DNA from: a virus
Virus record (IMG/VR): IMGVR_UViG_3300006738_000010
Span: 1-58,437 of that record
Reading direction: 5' to 3' (one strand)
DNA length: 58,437 bases
In this document: piece by piece, positions 8,944 to 18,202 of the stretch
Layout: every line of letters starts with the position of its first letter
How positions within the stretch are numbered: the stretch's first letter is position 1
The notes under the pieces: generated by a model
What the model saw: the letters and a program-made list of their open reading frames with translations, nothing else
The model's database searches: none
Told to the model about the DNA's origin: nothing
Program-made: the position numbers and the translations under genes

Positions 8944-11900
8944 ATGAAAGAAGGCCCAATAGATGTCTATCTGCGTCATCGTTCTGAATTACTGAAGGCC
9001 ATATACGACGGCACCGACCCAGAGCAAGAGGTTGGAGATTATCTCATCTCTACGATAAATCTGGAGAATCACGAAATAGAGTTTCATCCTACATCAGAAG
9101 ACGAACTCTGTCGGGGATTTAGTTCCGATTTTCTAAAAGCAGAAGAGGGCGGACGGAGTCAACCATTCGCATCATGGAGACCTGCTTTTCATATGGAAAT
9201 GGGGACACGCCATCCTTGGCGTGGACGAGTCAAGATGGCCTATGATGAGAGCGATAACGATAGATTCAATTTTCCCTTATTCACTGAGAAGAGGAAAGGG
9301 GAAACGCATTCACAGTTTATGGAGAGAAATAAGATACCTATCAGTATGAAGCATGGCCTTTGGCCGGAAGTTCTACCATCGAGAACGAGACCTGTAAGGG
9401 AGAAAATTGTAGGTAAGGATGGGATAGAGCGTCTGGTCGAGACGGGAGTCGAAACCGAACCAATAGAGAATTATACTGACGTCAGTCCTTTTGATAAAAA
9501 AGTGCATCCATTAAGGAGGATTCGTGCTGATACTGGTAAACCAGAATGGGAACAGATGCTTAGAGAGTTCTATCTGGGTAAGAATAAATGGGCTGAGAAG
9601 GTAGCAGATGCGGAAAAGAAGCATAGAGCGCATTGGAAGAAAGATGCAATTGGAGACGGCTCTGAGGAATATGATACGCAGACTATCTATGATTCTATAC
9701 CCGATGGAAAGTTCTCTTTCTTAGGTGGAGATGATGGGCACAAAAGTGAAGTCACTAACCATCTTCATGGATTGCGATTGAGAGACTTCGAGAGATGGAA
9801 GAATGGAACTGGCGATTGGGGAGGTTTCAATGAAGAAGATGGTGAGAAGCACAAAGATAGAGTCAAGGCGCTGGACAAAGAAGGCAAGGACTTGGAAGAG
9901 GAGCATTTCAATGATAGGATGGAGAAATTACTCAGTAACGATGTTACTCCTATTACTTACAAACCAGAAGACCCATACGGAGAATGGGATAAGAAGGGAA
10001 TAGAATCATTAGCAGATATGACCAAAGTCCATGCTCATGGAATGGGGCATTCGACTTTGATGAGAGGATTGGAGTTCCTTTCTCCAGAAGATAGGACTAT
10101 TGTGATGGAGCATATAGCGACACATGGCACAGATGACCCAGACCTAAGACATCAATATATTGAACTTGATGATGGGCATCGTCTTTTTATGGCTCGTATA
10201 AAGCAGACAAAGAAGCAGAGGCAAGAAGGAGAGTTGCATTGGTTTCAACGTGCCAGAATGCATTCGGGCGCTAATGTTCCAGAGCATAAGGAAAAGCCAC
10301 ACGATTCATTCATACATGGAGACGAAGGCATGATTGCTGGCACTTTGGCTAATACGCTCGTCAAAGACGACGGCATCCATGAGGGCGAGCCGCACCAGTA
10401 TGCGAGGCACGCATCTGGGGAGATAGATATGGATAAGGAGCCGAAGAAGATGTATGATAAGACCGCATTAGAGCATGTGATGGAAAAACTCGAAGAGGCC
10501 TATGAGGGAGATGGCCTCTTAGAGTATGGTGAGGATAGGGTAGATGCGGGTGGCTTACCTATCGGTAAGGCCAAGAATCTTCCGAAGTTTAGCGAGAGAG
10601 ATATAGAAGATATTCAAAGTGCTCTATCAGAAGGGAAGGATGCAAAGGAGGCATTGAGCGAAAAACTCACAAATAATAGTCACATTGCTTTGGGAACAGA
10701 AGGATTTCTGGATTTAATGGGTTGGAATCGTGATTTAACTGAGAGGCACAAGAGTCACCCTCTCTTCAGTGGGAGAGGGAGTAAGGCTCTGATTAACAAG
10801 TCTATCATGAGAGGCATTCTCAAAAATCTAAAGCGCGTATCTGGTCTTTCTCTTAGTGCAAAACAGATAAGGTCAGCAATGGGAGCGCATATCGTTAATC
10901 ATGGACCGAAGCCTGAAGACATTTCTGATGAGGAGCGAGAACATTACTTAGATGTTGAAGGAAGGCTCAAGGGATTAGGATTCCCACAAGGCGGGCGCAT
11001 ATTTGCACATAGAGGAGGGCTTGGAAGAGAACTTTCAACTTATGTGGAGATGATGCATGATTTTCATGCTGACGATATTGATTGGGATAAGGGAGAGGGA
11101 ATATCGTCAGAGTTAGGGGACAGAGAACAAGAGGGGTCTGGAAAAATCATTCCTAATAGCAATACGTTGGGACTCTGGGCACGTGCCCATCCTCATTTCC
11201 TTCCTTATGGACAAAACTACCACGACACTGCGCATGGTATTATGGCTACGACTGATACAAATACTCACGCATTACACAGAATAGGAACTGCAAGACACCC
11301 CGGAAGAAATATCAAGACGAACAGTTCACAATATCTTTCGACTCGCAGTCCTTACTTTATGGCCCGATTTATGCGTGAAAACCCGTCTCCACAGAACTTT
11401 GTAATGGAAACGAAGAATCTAACTACGAGAAGTATCATGGCTCATCATTTCAATTCTCATAATTTCGCTACTATGACCAATACAGCAAAAGAATGGAAGG
11501 AACCTCCTTCAAAATACAAGAAAGATACGGATGGTGAACTCGTGCTTGACAAAGATGGCGAGCCGATATTATCAAACCGTAAGGGATGGACCGATGAAGA
11601 GTTAGCACGAAGAGTGCAGCCGGGAGATTATGGAATAAGAAGAGTAGCAGCATTAGCACGTCTACAAGCCCACGCCAATGGCAGGCGTAACGCCTTTGGC
11701 AATCCCGGTGAAAGAATGCATATTACCTTGAAAGATTTAGAGGATAACCCAAGTTTTCGAGCATCTCCCGATATGGACTCAATGGATTACTTAGCGGAGA
11801 TGCCTCACTTCAAAGGCTCAAATATCCAAGATAGGCTCGACGCTGGTTTATTGGATGAGTTGGAAGACTTCAATGTCATACTTGATGAGATGAAGTCGAG

Positions 11901-14676
11901 GAACCCTCCAGAAGAATTGCCTGCAGACCATCCAATAATGAGACGATACGAGAATCTCATGGCGAAGTTCAACAAGGTATACGGGGATGAGATAATACGA
12001 ACCAGTAGGGGTGCATACGGTGGGAGGCAAAAGCAAACATCATACGGTTGGCGTGATAAGGACGAGGATGTTATGCGAGGCGACAAAAAGGCTGTTACTA
12101 ATTATGCTCGTGATGTCTTAATTCCAGAAGTTCTCAAAGCCCATCCTTCTGCATATCATCCGTCTAATCCTAAAGCGCTTGCTAATGTCGCCGCCACACT
12201 ACAAGGCGCTATGAGGAGTATTTACAAGAAAGGGGGAGGAGGTCTTACTACTTCTGCTGCTTGGATTAGGCCTGCTGGCTCAAAAGCCGCATTATATGCT
12301 CCAGAATACAAGAAAGATGCGGATGGTGAACTCATACTTGACAAAGATGGTGAGCCGATATTAACAAAGAGGATTTCATCTGATGAGCAATATAGATTGG
12401 CTTCTTTGATGCAGCAAGGTGAAGTCGGAAGCAAGATAATTGGGGATGAGTCAATACATATGATTCTGAAGAAACTCGGTTTGCCAGACGATACTCCCCA
12501 TCGCAAACATGTAAAGCACATGATGAAGACACACGGTGGTGATTTTACTGCTGCTACTCTCGGCCAATTAGCAACAGCAGGTATAGATTGGCAGTCGAAT
12601 TATGAGAAGGATGAGAGGGGAAAGTATGTTCTCGATAAGGATGGGAGGAAAATCCCAGCAGCATCTCCATTTAAGAGTTTGAAAGGGGAAGATATCCATA
12701 CATTTTTAGACGATAAAATGAAAGAACTTCAGGAGAGTTATCCAACTTCGGCAGCAACTGGACGTGAGAGCACAGAATACCAAGTAACACAACGCGCCTT
12801 ACGAAGTGCATGGGACAAAACCCATAAGGGCCATATTGCATTGAGAGGAATTAGAAATGTTGTGAATCTTCAACCTGACTTATTGAAGGGCTATGGATTA
12901 ACCTTCCAATCTTCTCCTAACTACAGTAGGAAGAATCCAATGATTGCTCAACAGAAAGTTTCAGGCGAGCCTTTGGGGGATAGGGAATTGTTGTTCTCCC
13001 ACAGAGATAAGACTGGCGATAGGAGAGATTTAACTGATATGAAGAATATAGCAAACAGCATTCTCGTATTCGATGAAGGGGCATTGCAGGGAGAAACACT
13101 TCAAGCCAAGTTCGACCCTTTCGAGGGAAAGAAAGCGGTAGGATGGTATGACGATGTTCCAATCGAATCACATGATAGCGGAGAAGGGGCTATTCCTCAT
13201 GACCACTACATCAGTGGAGGTATGGATGATGGTTATCTCGTCACACCAGAAATAGGAATTGAACACGATGAAGACGACAACATCGTCGTAGGCACTAATG
13301 CTACTGAGGGCTATTATCACACCGTACCATTCCAAACGTTACAGATGATGTTTCCACACTATAACAATGAGCATATACAAACTTTGATTGATAGCCACCC
13401 AGTTGAAGAAACGACCTTATCTAATCAACAAACTCCATCCAGTGATACGGGATATCCACCATCAGCGGATTTTCCATCTGTTAGATACAGTGAACCAATG
13501 CATATTTCCAATCTGTTGTTGAAGGACAAAGCAGAGTTACCGAAGCAAGTTCCGCTCATTGACCCCCTTCATAGGATATTCGACATTGAAGATTTGAAGC
13601 AATTGAGAGGATTCACTGGTGAATGGGTCGTCTCAATTCACAAGGATGGAAAAAGATGCAAAGTGCAATGCAAGAAGAATCGTGTGACCGTATTCGACGA
13701 TAGTGGCAATAAACAATCAATGAGTGAGAAAATGAGGAATGCTTTCAAACAAATCGGAAAGAAGGATTACGTAATAGATGGCGTAATGCAAGACGGAGAG
13801 TTCCACGTTAATGATATTCTACTCTATGATGACGATGTCGTATACGACCTCTCTACGCGTGAGCGCATTAAAGTGTTAAGGGGACAGTTCGATAGTTACG
13901 ACCCTGTTTACATACCCAGCCCGTCTGATATTAGAATTACAGATGAAGTTGGTTTGGAGAATGCAGTGAAGGAGTTGAGTAAGGAGTCTGACAAGATACT
14001 CTTGAGAGATGCAAAGTCCACATACATGAAGGGAGAAGAAAAGCACCCTAAGTGGGTTCTATTGGCAAAATCGGACATAGAGTTCCACATACCTTTCTCT
14101 ATGGAGATTGATGATAGTCACTTCATTATACATCTTCCAGAGGACTTAGTGAAATACGAGATAGTAGATGGGGAGGCAATCGAGCCAATAGCAGCAATAG
14201 GTAGTCTTACTGATTCAGATTACTCTCTACGCCTCGCTAAGAGTCTTGAGCCTTATTGGAAAATAGCATTAAGTGAGATGTTAAAGGAAGAAACCGAGAT
14301 AGAGCCTGAGATAGATGAGGAGAGGATAGAGGAAGAGAGTGCTGGCATACTCAAACCAAAGAAAGATAAGAATCTGATAATGAAGCCAAACGATGTTTAC
14401 AAGACGCTCGTTCTCATAGAACGCGCAATAGATGCAATGGAGAAGGGATTCAGCAATTTGGCTGGAAGAGGTTTTGGATATGATGTGGGCGATGGAACCG
14501 AGAGTCCACGCGGCCCTACGAAGTTGGATAGTGAGGAGTCTTTACCGGATTGGGACATGAGGAAACGGCCTACAGAGGATATGGAGAAGCCAGAGGACTA
14601 TCCCGGTAGACGAAGGAAAGCGAAGAAAAATGCCGAGCAGTCCAACGAATTGGGAGAAAGAAGCCTTGAGGGATAG
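8944..14676 (+). CDS. Giant (1910-aa) head-module protein with degenerate ligase-like domain
   Basis: One uninterrupted frame behind AAGGTGATG. Residues 1-1500 match no family I recognise. They are charged and rich in His, Asp, Glu and Lys. Three copies of a YxKDxxGxxxLDKDG segment lie at 858-876, 1122-1140 and (weaker) 1220-1238. Residues about 1540-1715 follow the order of covalent nucleotidyltransferase (ATP-dependent DNA ligase) motifs: I-like HKDGKR 1566-1571, III-like VIDGV 1610-1614, IV-like KILLRDAKSTY from 1684, V-like WVLLAK 1704-1709. The catalytic KxDG lysine position is His1566 and the motif III glutamate is Val1614, so activity is doubtful. The last 170 residues are acidic, then basic and disordered. 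Its place between portal and protease suggests a virion or internal head component, but this is inference. The ligase-fold call is moderate. Confidence 0.8.
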   Translation: MKEGPIDVYLRHRSELLKAIYDGTDPEQEVGDYLISTINLENHEIEFHPTSEDELCRGFSSDFLKAEEGGRSQPFASWRPAFHMEMGTRHPWRGRVKMAYDESDNDRFNFPLFTEKRKGETHSQFMERNKIPISMKHGLWPEVLPSRTRPVREKIVGKDGIERLVETGVETEPIENYTDVSPFDKKVHPLRRIRADTGKPEWEQMLREFYLGKNKWAEKVADAEKKHRAHWKKDAIGDGSEEYDTQTIYDSIPDGKFSFLGGDDGHKSEVTNHLHGLRLRDFERWKNGTGDWGGFNEEDGEKHKDRVKALDKEGKDLEEEHFNDRMEKLLSNDVTPITYKPEDPYGEWDKKGIESLADMTKVHAHGMGHSTLMRGLEFLSPEDRTIVMEHIATHGTDDPDLRHQYIELDDGHRLFMARIKQTKKQRQEGELHWFQRARMHSGANVPEHKEKPHDSFIHGDEGMIAGTLANTLVKDDGIHEGEPHQYARHASGEIDMDKEPKKMYDKTALEHVMEKLEEAYEGDGLLEYGEDRVDAGGLPIGKAKNLPKFSERDIEDIQSALSEGKDAKEALSEKLTNNSHIALGTEGFLDLMGWNRDLTERHKSHPLFSGRGSKALINKSIMRGILKNLKRVSGLSLSAKQIRSAMGAHIVNHGPKPEDISDEEREHYLDVEGRLKGLGFPQGGRIFAHRGGLGRELSTYVEMMHDFHADDIDWDKGEGISSELGDREQEGSGKIIPNSNTLGLWARAHPHFLPYGQNYHDTAHGIMATTDTNTHALHRIGTARHPGRNIKTNSSQYLSTRSPYFMARFMRENPSPQNFVMETKNLTTRSIMAHHFNSHNFATMTNTAKEWKEPPSKYKKDTDGELVLDKDGEPILSNRKGWTDEELARRVQPGDYGIRRVAALARLQAHANGRRNAFGNPGERMHITLKDLEDNPSFRASPDMDSMDYLAEMPHFKGSNIQDRLDAGLLDELEDFNVILDEMKSRNPPEELPADHPIMRRYENLMAKFNKVYGDEIIRTSRGAYGGRQKQTSYGWRDKDEDVMRGDKKAVTNYARDVLIPEVLKAHPSAYHPSNPKALANVAATLQGAMRSIYKKGGGGLTTSAAWIRPAGSKAALYAPEYKKDADGELILDKDGEPILTKRISSDEQYRLASLMQQGEVGSKIIGDESIHMILKKLGLPDDTPHRKHVKHMMKTHGGDFTAATLGQLATAGIDWQSNYEKDERGKYVLDKDGRKIPAASPFKSLKGEDIHTFLDDKMKELQESYPTSAATGRESTEYQVTQRALRSAWDKTHKGHIALRGIRNVVNLQPDLLKGYGLTFQSSPNYSRKNPMIAQQKVSGEPLGDRELLFSHRDKTGDRRDLTDMKNIANSILVFDEGALQGETLQAKFDPFEGKKAVGWYDDVPIESHDSGEGAIPHDHYISGGMDDGYLVTPEIGIEHDEDDNIVVGTNATEGYYHTVPFQTLQMMFPHYNNEHIQTLIDSHPVEETTLSNQQTPSSDTGYPPSADFPSVRYSEPMHISNLLLKDKAELPKQVPLIDPLHRIFDIEDLKQLRGFTGEWVVSIHKDGKRCKVQCKKNRVTVFDDSGNKQSMSEKMRNAFKQIGKKDYVIDGVMQDGEFHVNDILLYDDDVVYDLSTRERIKVLRGQFDSYDPVYIPSPSDIRITDEVGLENAVKELSKESDKILLRDAKSTYMKGEEKHPKWVLLAKSDIEFHIPFSMEIDDSHFIIHLPEDLVKYEIVDGEAIEPIAAIGSLTDSDYSLRLAKSLEPYWKIALSEMLKEETEIEPEIDEERIEEESAGILKPKKDKNLIMKPNDVYKTLVLIERAIDAMEKGFSNLAGRGFGYDVGDGTESPRGPTKLDSEESLPDWDMRKRPTEDMEKPEDYPGRRRKAKKNAEQSNELGERSLEG
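11515..11571 (+). repeat. Intragenic repeat, copy A
   Basis: This 57-base segment within the 1910-aa gene encodes YKKDTDGELVLDKDGEPIL (residues 858-876). It matches 12307-12363 at 53 of 57 bases with no gaps. The offset is 792 bases, exactly 264 codons. Confidence 0.8.
12307..12363 (+). repeat. Intragenic repeat, copy B
   Basis: Second copy (residues 1122-1140, YKKDADGELILDKDGEPIL) of the segment at 11515-11571. A weaker third, protein-level copy begins at 12601. Flanking sequence does not match, so this is a short module rather than a long duplication. Confidence 0.8.
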
Positions 14677-14711
14677 TCCCGCAGCATTGAAGTAGTAAAG
14701 CAATACGTGAG

Positions 14712-16091
14712 ATGATTAGTGTGCTCGGTAGTAAACAACTGTTCAGACATGACGATGAGTCAATCGCCATCCTCAAGGGTGGTAACGACCTCATTGTCGC
14801 TGGCTACGCAAGCGTGGAAGTTGTAGACAAGCAAGGCGACGTAATAACAAAGGAGGCATTAAAGGACGCATTTCGTAAGTTCATGGAAAACCCATCTTAC
14901 AGAAACGTTCAATTAGCGCACTCCAATATACAAGTAGGCGACGTAGTACCAAGTTACACAGATAATGAAGGGAGGTTGTGGAAAAGCGAAGTCGATGATG
15001 TCGGGATGTTTGTAGTAGTACAACTCCGTAACGACATCGAGAAGGCCAAGGAAGTCTCAGCAGAGATTAGAAAAGGCGTTCTCAGAGGATTCAGTATCGG
15101 TGGTCAAGCGTTCAAAAGGGTTAGAAAATCAGACCCAAAAAGAGGCGACTACCAAGAAATAAGCAAACTGGAACTTCATGAAATAACGATTTGTGAAAAA
15201 GGCATCAACCCCGAAGCAACATTCAGCATTCTAAAAGAAGATACGGAAGTGAACAATATGACAACAGAAAACGACGAAAACGATATGACAAAGCAACTGG
15301 GCGACGTTCTAACGCGCTTGGAATCACGTTTGGACGGTATGGAAAAGGGCGAGAAGCCTGCTTTCCTTGAAGACAAGAAGGACGATGACGACAAGAAGGA
15401 CGACAAGAAGAAAGAGGCGGCGGAGATAACTGAGGAGCCAGTGGAGAAATCCAATGAGTTCTCAGATGTCATTACATCCGATTACTTGAATTGGATGGAA
15501 GACACTCTGAAGAGTGGCGGTGTGGACACAGGAGCCGCACGCGCACACTTTGATGGTCTGGAAAAGGCTAACCTCGGTTCCACTCCAGAAGAGATGGCCT
15601 CTAACGACCTCCAGCGAACTGGACAGGTTAAGGGACGCGTGCAGGAAGGTGGCAAGCCTTCAACTAACGCACTCGGTAAGACTACTGGTAGTGGCAAGGT
15701 TGCGAAGTCTGACTTCATCGACCCTCGTTCACTAACGGACTCAGACATTGAGGCCGCTTACGAAGTTTACAAGGCTGCAGCCCTTGAGAACGAACTACGT
15801 GGAAGCCTCGAAGAGCAGTTCTCTACACGCTACACGCACGAGAGGCAGTCCGAGATTGCCAAGGCAGAGGCAGCAGCATTCGATGCACGCAGCCCACTTG
15901 AGGCTATTCAGAAGTCCATCGAGGCACTTGGAGAGCGCATTGACGGACTTACTACATCAGCAGAAGCAGGAGAAGATTTCAAGAAGTCCGAGAGCGCCAC
16001 TGGAATAGTGGTTCCTTCGACTGAGGATTTGGCACTAATGTCTTGGGACGAGGTTCATCAACTGGCCGATAAGACATTGAGCCCGGAGTGA
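14712..16091 (+). CDS. Prohead protease fused to scaffold domain
   Basis: Residues 1-175 fit the XkdF/S78-type prohead protease fold: GYASVEVVDKQGDVI near 31-45, catalytic-type His70 in QLAHSN, Ser128 in LRGFSIGG, and the family hallmark LHEITICEKGINPEATF at 155-171. This enzyme cleaves scaffold and capsid precursors during head maturation. Residues 176-459 are acidic and Lys-rich, then helical and Ala/Glu-rich, as in scaffold proteins, and end with the motif MSWDEVHQLAD. Protease and scaffold therefore appear to be one polypeptide. The gene directly precedes the capsid gene, as expected. The start at 14712 is the first in-frame ATG and follows GTGAG. The MSWDE motif is shared with the coiled-coil protein at 8120. 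Confidence 0.88.
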   Translation: MISVLGSKQLFRHDDESIAILKGGNDLIVAGYASVEVVDKQGDVITKEALKDAFRKFMENPSYRNVQLAHSNIQVGDVVPSYTDNEGRLWKSEVDDVGMFVVVQLRNDIEKAKEVSAEIRKGVLRGFSIGGQAFKRVRKSDPKRGDYQEISKLELHEITICEKGINPEATFSILKEDTEVNNMTTENDENDMTKQLGDVLTRLESRLDGMEKGEKPAFLEDKKDDDDKKDDKKKEAAEITEEPVEKSNEFSDVITSDYLNWMEDTLKSGGVDTGAARAHFDGLEKANLGSTPEEMASNDLQRTGQVKGRVQEGGKPSTNALGKTTGSGKVAKSDFIDPRSLTDSDIEAAYEVYKAAALENELRGSLEEQFSTRYTHERQSEIAKAEAAAFDARSPLEAIQKSIEALGERIDGLTTSAEAGEDFKKSESATGIVVPSTEDLALMSWDEVHQLADKTLSPE

Positions 16092-16109
16092 GAATCCACA
16101 ATACAAAAT

Positions 16110-16130
16110 AGGAGATGAAGAAAAATGGCA
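16110..16130 (+). promoter_or_regulatory. Strong translation leader of the capsid gene
   Basis: The leader aggagatgaagaaaaatggc, covering AGGAG and the start codon at 16125, recurs exactly at 17315 before the next gene. Two of the most abundant expected virion proteins share this initiation region. Confidence 0.7.
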
Positions 16131-17291
16131 CGAAACTACGTACGAACAATAACTGACATGGAGCGCTATTACTATGGCGCAGGGAACGCAATGGGGTATT
16201 CTTACTCCGGTAGTGAACTACTCAAGGCAGACAGCCCAATGCTGTCTACCACTGGTGGAACTTACCAAGCAATTTATGGACGCAAAGTCTGGTCGCAACT
16301 GAACCAAGAGTTCAACGCTTTCAGTATTCTACCCAAGAAGCCTTGGGACCGAAGTGGATGGCGCGTAATCACTGGTCGCCCCAATTCGGGCACTCTACAC
16401 GGTGGAGTTGCAGAGAACGCAACACTACCTGAGACAGTCAAGCCGACTTTCCAGCACGTTGCTGCAAAGCCTAAGACTATCGCACACACCTTTGATATGT
16501 CCGAGACAGCGATTTTCCTCGCTGACAAGGATGATGGCCTCGGAGATATCCGCTCGGTCATGAAGGAAGAAATGGGCAAACATCACGCTGAGATGGTGAA
16601 CAAGATGCTTTGTACCGATGTCGACACACCTGCTGCTAACAACTTCGAGTCCTTGGACCGAGTTACAGCAGCATACAGCAACAACGCAACTACCACAACT
16701 GGTCTGGTTAATGGTCACGACAATCTAAGCGCTGACTCTGACCTCGACATATACAGTATCGACAGGAGTGCAAACTCATGGTCGAACGCTGAGATGAGCA
16801 ACAACGCAGTGAGCAATGTCTCAACTGACAGAGTTCTTTCTCTCGACTTGATTGACGAGATGTTCCAGAAACTCTGGGTCCGTGGTGGTAACCCCAAGGT
16901 TATGCTAACCGGATATGACACACTAATGCGCCTGCAGCAACTATTGCAGAGCCAGCAAAGGTTCATGGAAGAGAAGAGAGTCACCCCCACCTACAACGGT
17001 GTAAAGGGTGTTCCGGGAATGGAAGCCGGATTTATCGTGGCTACCTACAACGGAGTCCCAATTATCCCAACCAAGAACATGCTGACGGATTCTATCAGTC
17101 GCGTTTACTTCTTAGATACAGATTACCTGCACTTTAGCACAGCAATACCGACCCAATACTTCGAGTCGGGAATTGAGACCGGCGACCCCTTCGCCATCAA
17201 CAGGCTGGGTCAAGAAGGACTCTACCGAACAATGGGCGAGATTTGGACCACTTTCTTTGGGTCACAAGGAAGTCTGAGGGACTTGAAGTGA
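16125..17291 (+). CDS. Major capsid protein (HK97-like)
   Basis: A 388-residue protein placed directly after the protease-scaffold and behind the best ribosome-binding site in the region. The N-terminal 80 residues are mixed. TGRPNSGTLHGGVAENATLP and the following strand (KPTFQHVAAKPKTIAHTFDMS) look like the E-loop and P-domain strand order of HK97-type capsid proteins. The long helix near EEMGKHHAEMVNKML fits the spine helix. A later part (DLIDEMFQKLWVRGGNPKVMLTGYDTLMRLQQLL) fits the A-domain. Length and position are typical. No N-terminal scaffold segment is evident, which agrees with a separate scaffold on the protease. The call rests on fold-level pattern and gene order. Confidence 0.85.
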   Translation: MARNYVRTITDMERYYYGAGNAMGYSYSGSELLKADSPMLSTTGGTYQAIYGRKVWSQLNQEFNAFSILPKKPWDRSGWRVITGRPNSGTLHGGVAENATLPETVKPTFQHVAAKPKTIAHTFDMSETAIFLADKDDGLGDIRSVMKEEMGKHHAEMVNKMLCTDVDTPAANNFESLDRVTAAYSNNATTTTGLVNGHDNLSADSDLDIYSIDRSANSWSNAEMSNNAVSNVSTDRVLSLDLIDEMFQKLWVRGGNPKVMLTGYDTLMRLQQLLQSQQRFMEEKRVTPTYNGVKGVPGMEAGFIVATYNGVPIIPTKNMLTDSISRVYFLDTDYLHFSTAIPTQYFESGIETGDPFAINRLGQEGLYRTMGEIWTTFFGSQGSLRDLK

Positions 17292-17314
17292 GGCCAGAAG
17301 GCAGGAATATATAC

Positions 17315-17335
17315 AGGAGATGAAGAAAAATGGCA
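17315..17335 (+). promoter_or_regulatory. Repeated strong translation leader
   Basis: Identical over 21 bases to the leader of the capsid gene at 16110-16130, including the ATG at 17330 and the next codon. A related, shorter form (gagtgatgaaaaatggca) precedes the gene at 18203. Confidence 0.7.
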
Positions 17336-17728
17336 GATACATTAACAGTAACAGGCAGTAGCACAACGGCAACCCTTGTAGGGGCATGGGAACTCAGAGC
17401 GGGCTCTCACGACACAACAGAATGGCTTGACGGAGCAGCAGATGTAAGTTATCCGGGCGGAGGTCCGGGCACTTTCCATCCATCAAACTCCGATGGAGCG
17501 ACCGGATACGACCCGGCCCCCAAGATGGCATTGATTACACTTGGTTCAACAACTAATGGAGCCACTGTCACACTAAGTGGCGGAGCAACCTCTGTTCTTA
17601 CAGCAATAGCAACTGGCGGCACAAGCGCGAATGCGCAGACACTCGGTGCTACAATTAGCGGTCTGGTAGTCACACTACCTACAACTGGAACTGTAACCAG
17701 TGGGCAACTTGTGGTATTTTACAACTGA
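17330..17728 (+). CDS. Probable capsid decoration or minor head protein
   Basis: The 132-residue product is almost wholly Gly/Ala/Thr/Ser/Val with alternating hydrophobic residues, as in beta-sandwich surface proteins. There is a Gly/Pro loop (YPGGGPGTFHPSN) near residue 40 and beta-rich repeats in the second half. It has no Cys and few charges. It shares its leader with the capsid gene, so it is probably made in similar amounts. That is consistent with a decoration protein in one-to-one ratio, but no specific family is recognised. Confidence 0.65.
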   Translation: MADTLTVTGSSTTATLVGAWELRAGSHDTTEWLDGAADVSYPGGGPGTFHPSNSDGATGYDPAPKMALITLGSTTNGATVTLSGGATSVLTAIATGGTSANAQTLGATISGLVVTLPTTGTVTSGQLVVFYN

Positions 17729-17737
17729 GGTGGGTGA

Positions 17738-18196
17738 ATGCCTACCGTAACATATGCAGGCAAGTGGTATTCTCGTGCTGGACGCGACCCATCCATAGGC
17801 GAATGGATTCGCGGAAGCAGAAGAACCGTCTCCCAATCTTGGTTGGATGACAACAGGCATTGGTTACTCAAGGACGATTATATCATTGAGGGCGACGAAG
17901 CACCGCATTCAGATGCGGGCAATGATGGCATTCCAGACAGCGAATGGAGAAAAGCCGACATTATGGCTTGGCTCGACAATAACGGAATACCAATTAGCGG
18001 TGGTTACAAGACCAAGAGTTCTCTTCTCTCTTTAGTGGAAGAGGCTTTAAGTCCGGCCCCTGTCGAAGAGCCAGTAGTCGAGGCGGAACCTGAAGCCGAA
18101 GAACCAGTAGTGGAAGAAGCAGTAGTGGAAGAAGCAGTGGTGGAAGAAGCAGTGGTGGAAGAAGCAGTAGCAGAAGACGAAACGGAAATGGAGTGA
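17738..18196 (+). CDS. SAP-like domain protein with acidic repeat tail
   Basis: A 152-residue product that starts behind GAGGTGGGTGA. Residues 1-60 are basic and aromatic (KWYSRAGRDP, WIRGSRRTV, WLDDNRHWLL). Residues about 66-102 (DSEWRKADIMAWLDNNGIPI to LLSLVEEAL) have the helix-turn-helix spacing of SAP/Rho-N-type nucleic-acid-binding modules. The last 50 residues are a Val/Glu/Ala tail made of VVEEA repeats encoded by a 15-base minisatellite. A second protein of the same build occurs at 24506 with the order reversed. It could bind DNA within or near the head. The domain call is moderate and the function is not known. Confidence 0.65.
   Translation: MPTVTYAGKWYSRAGRDPSIGEWIRGSRRTVSQSWLDDNRHWLLKDDYIIEGDEAPHSDAGNDGIPDSEWRKADIMAWLDNNGIPISGGYKTKSSLLSLVEEALSPAPVEEPVVEAEPEAEEPVVEEAVVEEAVVEEAVVEEAVAEDETEME
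18107..18166 (+). repeat. 15-bp in-frame tandem repeat (4 units)
   Basis: Units of gt[ag]gtggaagaagca encode VVEEA four times at 18107, 18122, 18137 and 18152. A degenerate fifth unit follows. The units are nearly identical in DNA, so copy number is likely to vary by slippage without breaking the frame. Confidence 0.9.
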
Positions 18197-18202
18197 TGAA
18201 AA

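Noticed and set aside
13600-14075. Active ATP-dependent DNA ligase
   Set aside because: The KxDG lysine and the motif III glutamate are replaced, so I only claim a ligase-like fold.
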